This document shows, one piece after another, positions 33,846 through 45,800 of a stretch of 64,000 nucleotides of DNA (the first letter of the stretch is position 1; each line of letters starts with the position of its first letter). Source of the stretch: Mytilus galloprovincialis (taxonomy: Eukaryota > Mollusca > Bivalvia > Mytilida > Mytilidae); NCBI RefSeq assembly GCF_965363235.1, contig NC_134841.1, positions 60,781,078-60,845,077 of the forward strand. The letters are read 5' to 3'. The notes beneath the pieces are model-generated. The model saw nothing but the letters and a program-made list of their open reading frames with translations. It was not told the origin of the DNA and did not search any database. The translations under genes were made by a program, and so were the position numbers.

Positions 33846-36800
33846 CTAAAAAAGAAAAATAACTTTCAGTATAAAACATAATTTTTGCATAGGTATGCAT
33901 GCATTTTTTTTTAAAAGAGAAATTACACATGTCATCAAAATATTGTTTATGTCTAGAATAAGTATGTATTTTTTTTCAATGAAAATAATAAACAGAGATA
34001 TGTCTCCCTTTTTGTAATTTTGAATATGCAAATGCTGAAATCAAAATAGCAATACTTTAACATCTAACATAAGTTATACAAATATTCAAAGTCAATGAAC
34101 CATGACTGAAGGGGCAGGCCCAAATATTCTACATGGGAATAAGATGTGCTAATGCTTATACAACTGAATACCAAATATCATTCACCTATCACTACTACCC
34201 AAATTTGTACTTGATCTGAGTTTTGAGGTCATAACAATTGTGTGTAAGTTTTATACATTTGGTTGAGGCAAACTTTTAGAGTTAGAGAATGGAAAATTTA
34301 GCAATTTTTACATTTGTAAAGGGGCATTAGTCTAGAACAATAAGGGTGACACCCCAAATAACTGATCTGTATTTTGAAGTAATAAGCCTTGTTTATAAGT
34401 TTCATAATATTTGGTTGAGGCAAACTTAAGTTGGAGCATGGAAACAAAAAAAAATTCCATTGTAATCAGGCATAACTCTAGAAAGGTAAAGTAACACCCC
34501 CAAAATCCAATCTTGAACTATTTGTGGTAGTAAGCAATGTGTATAAGTTTCATAGTATTTGGTTGAGGAAAACTAAAGTTAGAGAAAAAAAAAACACGAA
34601 AAGATCAGCAATTTTTCCATTTGTAAATGGGCAGAACTCTACAATAGTTGAAGTGACGCCACCAAAATTTAAATTTGATCTGTATGTTGTTGTAATAAGC
34701 ATTGTGTTTATTTTCATAACATTTGGTTGAGGCAACAGTAAGAGAACAGAAACCAACTTTGGGGGGTACATACGTTCAAGGGTAAAGGGCATAAAAATCC
34801 ATAAAAAATCTTTCAGTGTAAAATTCTATCCTAAAGTAAAAACCTACTTAACTATGAGTAAACTCTCTTCAAGATTATTAATATTTGAATATTTTCAAAC
34901 TTTTAAATGTTTGAATGATGACCTTTTAAAGCCTTCTATTTTTAATTTAAAAATATATTAAAATTTGAACTGCATTCAGTAAACAGAAGAATATTTGTTT
35001 CTTTATAACTCACTTCAGTTCTAATTGTACGACTCCCTTGACTTGGACAGGTGTTGAGGTAATGTTGGAACAACAAGCTTGGATCGTCTACATTCAGGGC
35101 TTCATCTGCATCTAAACTGGCTTCTAAACCTTTAACACCACCAAATACTACCAGTGCATGTCTGAAAACAGATGTTATAAATTGACAAAAAGGTATTTAA
35201 AAAGTAAAAGTGACATGTCAGAAATCTTAGATTCTATGTTCCTTTTCAGAATGCTTATGGCACTGTTTCAAGATCTGTTTAGGACCTGGTTGCATTGTTT
35301 TGGTTTTTGTCGAGCCTTCGACTTAAGTTAAAAAAGCGAGACTAAGCGATCCTACATTCCGTCGTCGGCGTCATCGTCGTCGACGGCGTCCACAAATATT
35401 CACTCTGTGGTTAAAGTTTTTAAAATTTTAATAACTTTCTTAAAACTATCCTAGATTTCTACCAAACTTGGACAAAAGCTTGTTATTGATCATAAGATAG
35501 TATCCAGAAGTAAATTTTGTAAAAATAAAATTCCATTTTTTTCGTATTTTACTTTTAAATGGACTTAGTTTTTCTGCCAGGAAATATTACATTCACTCTG
35601 TGGTTAAAGTTTTTAAAATTTTAATAAGTTTCTTCAAACTATCCTGGGTTAGTACCAAACTTAGACAGAAGCTTGTTTATGATCATAAGATAGTATCCAG
35701 AAGTAAAATTTGTAAAAATAAAATTCCATTTTTTCCGTATTTTACTTTTAAATGGACTTAAGATTTTCTGCCAGGAAACAACACATTCACTCTGTGGTTA
35801 AACTTTTTAAAATTAAATAACTTTCTTATAAATCTTATTTTGGATTTGTACCAAACTTGGACAGAAGCTTGTTAATGATCAAAAGCTAGTATCTAGAAGG
35901 AAATTTTGTAAAAATAAAATTCCATTTTTTTCGTATTTTACTTTTAAATGGACTTAGATTTTCTGCCAGGAAACAACACATTCACTCTGTAGTTAAACTT
36001 TTTAAAATTTTACTTTCTTATACTATTTTGTATTTGTATCAAACTTGGACCGAAGCTTGTTTATGATCAAAAGCTAGTATCTAGAAGGAAATTTAGTTTT
36101 CTTCCAGTTGACATTACATTTAGTCTGCAGTTAAAAGTTTTTAAACAGTATTAGATTCATAAACTATCCTGGATTTTTATCAAACTTAATCGCAGACTCA
36201 ACAAAAATGAGGAAAAAAATCAATAAAATTATTCCTCTTGATACTATCTTTTGATTGTAAGAAGCTTTGGTCCAAGTTTGTTAAGAACCCAGGATAGTTT
36301 ATGAATCTAATAAATATTTTAAAAACTTGAACTGCAGACTGTATGTAATGTTAACTGGAAGAAGAACTTAGTCCATTTAACAAAATTTACTTCTGGATAC
36401 TATCTTATAATCATAAATAAGCTTCTGTCAAAGTTTGGTACAAACCCAGGACAGTTTAAGAATGTTATTAAAATTTTAAAAACTTTTAACCACAGGGTGA
36501 ATGTAATGTTTGGTCACTGCCGCCAACGGAATGTAGGATTGCTATGTTTTGCTTTTTTCGACTGAAGTCGAAGGCTCGACAAAAACCTGTATAACTGAAC
36601 AATCTGCTTTATGTTCCTCTTAAAATTGTCAAAAATAAAATGTAATCTGATAAGATGAGCTGCATGGAATGACAAAATTATGAATGGAAATATGAGAGTT
36701 ATATTATCCAATAAATAATCTGAAGTATAATAATTTCATTTACAGATATTTCCCTTCTATAATACTAAAATTACGAGGTCCAATTTGTCAGACGTCATCA

Positions 36801-39800
36801 CGTAAAAACGACGAATCACAGAATTTAACTTTATATATAACTAATATAGTACAAAGGTGTAGATTAAAAATTACTCCACTCCAGGCCCTTTTGTTTTCCA
36901 CGTAATTAATATTGCCAATAATTAAGAAGTTCCGGGTCGAGTCCGCTACCGATACCAATAGTGTATTCACCTATTACCTATTACCTTATCTGTACGTTCC
37001 GCATCTGACAGGCGCACCACCAAACGTTGTATTCAGGATTAATATGCTATATACACGGGTCATAACCACAGGGTTGACACTACTAAATTGTCAAATTGTT
37101 ACCTATTGTAGTATTTTAATTAGTAACACTTTCTAAGATAACAATACGAATACTAAAAATTTGGACTAAAAATAAGGCGCCGGTATAGGTACAGTTTTCA
37201 ATTTGTTAGTGCGCATGACGTAAAACAGCGAAACGAGAATTCAACTTTATTTATAACTTATATAGGACAATGCTGTTGATTAAAGAATACTCCATTCCAG
37301 GACCTTTTGTTTTCCAAATAATTAATATTATTGTTTTTCAGTTCGACGGGTTCAAACAGAAAGACTTGAAAGCAGAGAAAAACTGTGTATCTTATAAATC
37401 GGCATGACTTTATCAGATGACAATAATAATACTAAAATAAGGCTTGCGCATAGTTATATATACTTTAATTCAGTCACGGACCCGTGATATCACGGGTGTG
37501 TTCTAGTAGTATTTAATGTTATAACCAGTAGCACACATACAATTTGATTTTTACCTTTTTGTCTAGGTCATAGAATAGAATGACTTTTTAGAAACACAGC
37601 AAGGAAGAAAATAGCAGATACAAAGGTACCATAGTTTGTAGTGAAGAATTAGAAATTTTACTTGTACTTAAAGATAAATCTTACAATACAGTTTAGTAGA
37701 TATTCCTAAGACTTACTGGTAACCATCCAATGTTGTAAATGTATCTATACTTGATCCTTTTTCTGATGTACCAACGGTCAGATCATAACCAGATTTATAT
37801 GGACACTCAGTAAACACAGCACCTAAACTACTGGCTAATCTGACATTGTATCCCCAGTACAAACCAGCTTCTTTCTGTGGTGTAGAGGGCGAGACAACTA
37901 TGCCTTTCCATTTCTTTTTATCTATAAATTAATCAATGCTTAATGTTATCATAGATTGCAATTATTCAAGGGAAATAATTATTCATTTTAACAACAAATT
38001 ATCAAATTTTAAACTGAAATGTCAAATCTGCAAACTGTCTGGATATTACATTTTATGTACTGTAAATTCAGAAATTATTGCATGCATTTATTATTGCGAT
38101 TTTTCGAGAATGGTAAAAAAATTTGAGTTTAATTATTGGGATTTCGAAAAAAACTGCGTTCAGATCTATGTTTCAGTTATCAGAATGCGAGATCTTATTG
38201 CGATACCCATCCAGTCGCATAATTCGCAATAATTAAAACCTCGCAATAATTTCTGAATTTACAGTAACTGCTAACAATATTTCTTATCCTCAATTTAGAA
38301 GAAGAAACCCCATTTTGTGGACTTAATTGGGATGAACTTTGCAAATAATGATAAAAACACAACCAACACAGGTTGTTAATAATGATTGTACATAATAGCA
38401 GTTTCTATTTTTTAATTAATAAGGAAATTGAACAACTAAAGTATGGAATAAATTTTACCTGGGTCTTGGTCAGATAATTTCACTGTAACTCTTATTCCTG
38501 GTTGTAAATGTTTATCTATCTGTACTTCTTTCTGCAAACATATATATACACAGTTTGTATGATCAACCTTTCTTGTCTGTTGTGTGATTCTTACAATTCT
38601 ATGCTTTTTGGTCAAGCTGAACCTTACATTAGTATTATCTTAGAAACAAATTATTTAAACCTATTCTTGCTTTAGTTGTAGCAACTGTACAACAAATATA
38701 GCAATTTTGTTAAATATGTCATTTTTACATTTGATAACACTAAACACTCAAAACTTGAAAATGATAGTTGAGACTTTACAGGGGTGTGGAAATACTTGTT
38801 GTGAGCACTTGTCCCTGGGCAAGTAAAACTAAAAATTTTACTTGTGCGGAAAAAAATTTACTTGCCCTGATGATCCCAATAAATATTGAAGTATTTTTTG
38901 TTAGCTAATATATGATTCTTACTTAGCACTATTGTGCATCACAAACGAATGAAATCCATTTGTTTATATGTGTAAAAAAATTAGTAAAGTAGGAAATGAG
39001 TTAACATCAATGGGACAGAAACCTAACAGCAAACCAACCAATGAAATGACATGTAAAGGACAATTTTGCAGCAGTTTTGGAATAAAAGTTTAAGCCAGTA
39101 GGTACATAATATACTAAATTTTAGGACAGTGATTCTCGCTTCCGTTTCCTTTTTTTTTGATTCTCTGTGTCCTCCGTTTGCATTTAAGGTTTTCTACTCG
39201 ACTCATGATTCTTTTTGTCTTGCTTGCCCAGCTTTTTATTAAGTATTTGTCAATCTGAATCTCGATATACAATTCAAAGAAATGACACAACCGGAAAATG
39301 ATGGATAAAACTTAATCGACAAACCAGGGTCAATGGACAAAGCCAATGCAATGTTACGCGACTCTGGTTCGCATACTTATTTTTATCTATTTTGGTAATC
39401 GATCTATATTTTCCGGTATCATGTAATATTTATTGTCATGAACATTGATGTTTTTACGTGCTGAAGATTGGTTTCTTTTACATAAATTAAACATCTTTAT
39501 ACATTCTGAAATTAATTTTATGTTTTTGTTGGATTTGAACTTTGTCTTGTACAAATGCTGTATATTTTTTTACTTGTCCACGGGCAACCAAGACAAAAAT
39601 AATTACTTGTCTGGTTGTTCAAGTGTACGAGTTGGGGCGAGTCGGGCATAGCATTTCCACACCCCTGCTTTATATTCATATTAACATTGGTTTCATGGAT
39701 GAATACAAGAAGGTTTTAGAATTTGTGCATTGTATCAAAGTATTTTTATGTCCAGAATTCTGGGATTAACAAAAAAGTGAAATAAATATATCAAATTCTA

Positions 39801-42800
39801 AAATACAGTTGACTCAAGTTATGTTAAAACAGCAAAAGAGTTTTAATATTTCAAGTCAACTGACATCTGAATCAAGAAAAGCTTATGCAAAAAGCAATCA
39901 AGGGGAGAAAACTCAAAGGAGTAGGGGCATTAAGGCCTGGTTTTGGCCCAAGAAAATAAAATGTTTGATAACTTTCTCAAATTGGCACAAAATGTTTAGA
40001 AATGCATAGGGTCAAGAAATATCAATGAAAAAACATCAAAATTGTTATGTGATGACGTCACAATTACGTCATAATATGTACTGTTTTCACAAAAATGATG
40101 AAAAATACAGAATTTATGCAGTTTTCTATCTTTAATTCTGTTGTGGAAACATTGTGCGCAGCCAAGAAACAACAAAATAATTTAACAGAAGCTTTATTAT
40201 AACTATTGACAAAATCTCACTAAATATAAAGTTGTTTCTTGGGTGCGCACATACTTTTTCAATCTAAAATATACTTAAAAATTTGATGAAAAACAAAGAA
40301 AATCTCGAAATTTTACAAAATATGCAAATTAAGTCATAATTTGTTGCCATGGTAACTTGTTCAATGTCCAAAATTGTTTTGTTTTTCTGAATACCTTGTA
40401 CCATAGATAATGTACAATAATTAAAAAATATGTATGATAACTTTTAAATTTGCTGTAATTTTTGGGCCAAATAAGGGCCTGATTGCCCCTACTCCTTTGC
40501 AAAAGATAATACCAGAATTGTGTATCCTGTTGATCTAGTCATACTTCATTACTTTGTACTAGTGAACATCAATTTGATAACTGTTTTTCATTTGAGGCAG
40601 TGGTTTGGTTTTCTGTAGTTTTTAAATACTGTAAACCAACTTATTTTCGCGGATACTTTATTTCCTGTTTTACCAATTCTAGTCCATTTCGCGCCTTTTA
40701 AAATTCGCAATTTTCTTATTTACTTGATGTAGATTAATAACGATTTATATTCGCGTTATTTTTCTCCTCGCGAAAGTCGCAAAAATAAATCGCTCACGAA
40801 AATAAGTTGGTTTACATTACTGTATTGTTTTAATAATGCTGCTGCTGCTTTAAAACAAAAACAATATGATGTTTGTTTGAATAGGTCTCTTTCTTTCTGA
40901 CCCATTCTTTACAATACTGTTCAAATACTTTATTAATATATGTAAAAGTTTTACCTTTAGAAGACCAACATTAGCAAAAGATCCCTTGCCAGTCTTCACA
41001 GGTTTGTCCAACACTACACCCTCTCTGTACTGGCAATTGTTGTCTGCTCTCATGTGATGGGGACTATCAAGGGGGTTCAAAATGCCTGAGATAAAATAAA
41101 AATTTGTCATGACAAACTTAACATTAATTGCTTTGGTTTTGATAACACACTCAAAGAGATATTTTAATCTACATCAAATGTGAATGAACAAGTGAAACTG
41201 CGAGCTACTGCTCACTGATGATACCCCCGCCGCAAGTGGATAATATTAATAGTGTAAAAATATGCAAGTGTTCGGTAAACAGGAAGTTGTCGAGTGATGA
41301 ATCTGAAAACGCATCACACGGTATAGCTGACTTATAAAAATCCTGAAACCAAATTTCAGAAATCCTTGTATTGTAGTTCCTGAGAAAAATGTGACGAAAA
41401 TTTTTAACTTGGTTATCATGTGTAAAATCATACAAGTGTTCAGTAAACAGGAAGTAGTCCAGTGATGAATCTGAAAACGCATCACACGGTATAGCTGACT
41501 TATATAAATCCTGAAACCAAATTTCAGAAATCCTTGTATTGTAGTTCCTGAGAAAAATGTGACGAAAATTTTCAACTTGGCTATCATGTGTAAAATCATA
41601 CAAGTGTTCGGTAAACAGGAAGTTGTCGATTGATGAATCTGAAAACGCATCACACGGTATAGCTGACTTATATAAATCCTGAAACCAAATTTCAGAAATC
41701 CTTGTATTGTAGTTCCTGAGAAAAATGTGACGAAAATTTTCAACTTGGCTATCATGTGTAAAATCAGACAAGTGTTCGGTAAACAGGAAGTTGTCAAGTG
41801 ATGAATCTGAAAACGCATCACACGGTATGGCTGACATATATAAATGTTGATACCAAATTACAGAAAGGGTGGATGTGTAGTTCCTGAGAAAAATGTGACG
41901 AAAGTTTCATGGGACGGACTGACTGACTGACTGACGGACGGACTGATGGACGGACGGACGGTACGACAGACAGAGGTAAAACAGTATACCCCCCCTTTTG
42001 ACAGACAGAGGTAAAACAGTATACCCCCCCTTTTTTAAAGCGGGGGTATAAATATTACTTTGTAAGTACATGTGTACCAGCATATAAAATTGGTTCATGT
42101 TGGTTCCTTGTCACCTTGCAGCGTTGAGCAACAAGAGAAAAGAATGGTGTTAGCATCTGAATTGGCAAGTAATACCCTAGTATTTGCTGCCGGAAGTTCA
42201 GCTCCATCAAATTCACCATGACCTACATTTCTTAGGATAAATGACTTGTTTAAACAGTAGTTATCTGTTGTCATGTGCACTTATACTCACCACGCTACAT
42301 CTTGTATATGTGTAAATACATGAAAGAATCATTATAAAAATACAATAGAAATAAAAAACAGAACTTTGATCCATAAAATACAAAATGTACCTGCATACTG
42401 TAAATCTTTGTGTTGTGGGAAGAATGATTTTCTGAGATACTGTGGACATTCCAAGTACTGTAAAATTCTGGCCATTTGAACATTAGCATGACCTTTCTTT
42501 CCAACTCCTTGATAATCTCCTTCCACACTCCTGTGAATAAAAGAAATAAAATCTAAAACTATCAATCGTTAAACTGTTTGAGGAATAATTATTGTCTTTT
42601 TATAACTACTGAAGGCTACCCGGTAATCTGAAACTGGTTTCCAGACTCCACCGTCGCTATATCAGACGTTTAACACACCCTTGAATTGGTATCATTGTGT
42701 TTATACTGCCTGAGACAATATGCATTGTAAGGCTGATAGAAATCCCATTAGATAAAATAATTTATGGCCTGATCTTTGTGTATAGTCAGAACTATACAAA

Positions 42801-45800
42801 TTTCATACCATGTTATAAAGTTGAATAAATATATATCCATAGTGTATATATGACTTGACATCAGGGTTTAATATTCACTGTTCTTATGCACTGAGTCTTA
42901 TGAGATCAAGAACAAAAGTTTGAGACCTGCAAGGTTTTTTTAGATATGTTTTGTCAAATAAATTAAATTGATAAAGACCTGAATTTCTTTACCAGTAATT
43001 AATCACATCTGCTGGGTTTTATAGAAAATTTGGACACAGTCCTTATGTTTCGAAAGCAAACCTATTGCATGAAGTTGATGTTATCTTCTGCATAGTGGGC
43101 CATGACCAACCTCCCTTTCCAGATTTTTAAATACATTACAAAGAAATTGTTGATGGTAAAAGGTATAGTAATCCACTATTGCCTAACTAGATGACCCAGA
43201 CTGCTAAATACCTGCTTTGGACTTCCCAGGGACATGGAATCAATGCCTAAATCAGCCTAAAAAATCCACTATATACAGGCATACCACAGGACCTTATTCT
43301 TATATAGGAAACAAGAAAGTGCTCCTATATTAAATCAATAAATTACCTGTCCAAAGATCCTGTTTCATCAAATATGATGATCTCATTTACATTAAATATC
43401 ACTGCAGCTCTGGCTATCTGTAATACAATATAAATACAATATGACTATAATGGATTATCTCCCTTTCTTTGCCCTGCTATGCTTTTTACAAAATTATATA
43501 TCATGTCTTTGCAAAATTTATGTAGTTTCCCAAGCTTACAAACTCTGATCCTAGATTATCATAATGTATTATTTAACAAAGCACTTCTAATTTTGCCTTA
43601 GACTTATCTTTTAATAATTAACACCTAGTTAGGTTATGACTAAAGAAAAACTATTGTTTTGATCATGAAAATCACATAGGATCAGATAAATTAATCAGAA
43701 GATTTTTCTTATCAAAATATCAGCTTAATGTCACAATATGAAGATTTCTTTGCATTCATGACTCATCTATAAAAAAAAATTATGTGACTCCAAGCTGATA
43801 TTTTACAATATTAATACTCATAAACTGTGTTACATTTTGTATTTCATAGATCTCATTTCTGCTTTGGCCATCTGTAATTCTATGATATGTTAATTACATA
43901 AATAACTACTTGTATGTAGTTGGTATAAAAATGAAATAGATCAGCTTAAATTAGAATGCGTATCAAAATGAAAGAGCTAATTTTTCTAAATTATTTTGAG
44001 ATTTTCTTATCCCACATATCTGTTAAAACAGCTCCTACACCGTCTGTTGAGAACTTAGATAAAAGGTAATGATCCTATACCAATGCATGTTAGCAATTAT
44101 GATATGTCATTACTATTTATGATAATGTGTGGAGCTAAAAAAAATCTGCATTTAATAGGTCAAAAGTGAATTCTAGAGGAAATAAATATCAAAACTAACT
44201 TAAAGGAACATAGAGGACAATAAAGACAACAACACCCATCAATTACCGCATGGTAAGAAATTAATGTGGTGGACATGTTTCACCAACAAGGGCGATGTCT
44301 GCAGGACAATATTATTTTTTACATTTTTACTCTTTGAGTATGTTTGTTTTGTTCATGCATCGTTGACAATGTAATGGAATTTGATGCAACTGTCATACAA
44401 GTGAAAGGTTTAGCTAGCTATAAAACCAGGTTCAATCCACCATTTTCTACATTAGAAAATGCCTGTACCAAGTCAGGAATATGACAGTTGTTATCCATTC
44501 GTTTGATGTGTTTGGACTTTTGATTTTGCCTTTTGATTTAGGATTTTCCTTTTTGAATTTTCCTCGGAGTTCAGTATTTTTGTGTTTTTACTTTTTACAT
44601 ATGATATCAAATAAACATAATGCAGATCCAAAGATAATCTTCCTGTTGATAAAAATGTTAACATGTTTGTAAATGTATACCTGTCCTGCTAGGTAAGTCC
44701 TGAGTTCTGGTGACTGGGCATTGTCCAGTATTGACCCTGGTAGTGCTATCGATAAGGTCTGTTGCACTGCAAAAGAAAATTATTAAATAAGTTCTAAGGA
44801 CATAACTGACAGGTTATTATGTTTGTTGCTACATCTGATTTTTTCAAAAAGTTTTTACCGGTATTCATCTTTATTGGTTTTACAGTATACAGAGGTTTTT
44901 GCAATATAAGTAAACAAATTCTTCATACTTAAAGGAAACTTAATAACGTGTCAAAACAAATCTATCTGTCACATTGCTTGATTTTCACAGGTGTTTGTGT
45001 TTAGTTATAAAATTTGGTCTATTGCTTTTACCCCAAAAAAGGTTGACTTTCATTTCACGCAAAAGTGACAAAGTCCTCAAAATCCTTAACTTAAACCCTG
45101 CCAATGTACCTTTACTTGTTTCTTGCTGAACTTTCTTGCTGTTTTCCTCTTCTTCCTGTTTTTGAGCTTGAACTTTCTCTAGTTTTTGTATTAGCCTCTG
45201 TTCTTTCCATTTTCTGGTTTCTGCTTTTTCTTTGAAGAAAATAAATATAAATGTTCATTTCCCTGTCGTTTGTGCTTTATTTAAACACACAACAAAGTAC
45301 ACATATACATGATGTAGGAAGATTTTATGTCCATTAATATAGATCTAAGGCATACAATAAAAATAACAAAGAATTTCGGTTCTAAAATACAAGAAAACAT
45401 TGTTTGATGGTTTGTCAGAAAGGTATTTTTCTCATACTGAGGGTCTTTTATAGCTTATTTTATGAACAGATATTCTCACTTTTGGAATATTTAAAGAGAC
45501 ACCACTCTTTTGTTGTAGACAGTATGCTGGCTTCTACAAGTCTTTTAATAAGTTATCTAATCCTGTGTTTACTGTTTTATTGATGTATATACCCTGTATC
45601 TTTATTAATTGCATATAACTAAACAACTTTTGTTATTAGCAATCTTTTCTGTATCTAGTTTATGAAGAAAAAAAACTTACTCTCCTTCTTCCACTTCTTC
45701 CATTCTTTGGGCTACAAAATAAATATATATTTTTTTTATAAAATTAATGACCTTGCTAAACTATTGTATCAGTCAATGAAACAGTTTTATTGTAACACTT

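Noticed and set aside
41205-41837. 210-codon and 191-codon minus-strand frames as a repeat protein gene
   Set aside because: They arise from a stop-free 168-bp tandem unit inside a dispersed element with inverted ends, and two frames are open at once. They also lie in an intron of SPOUT1.
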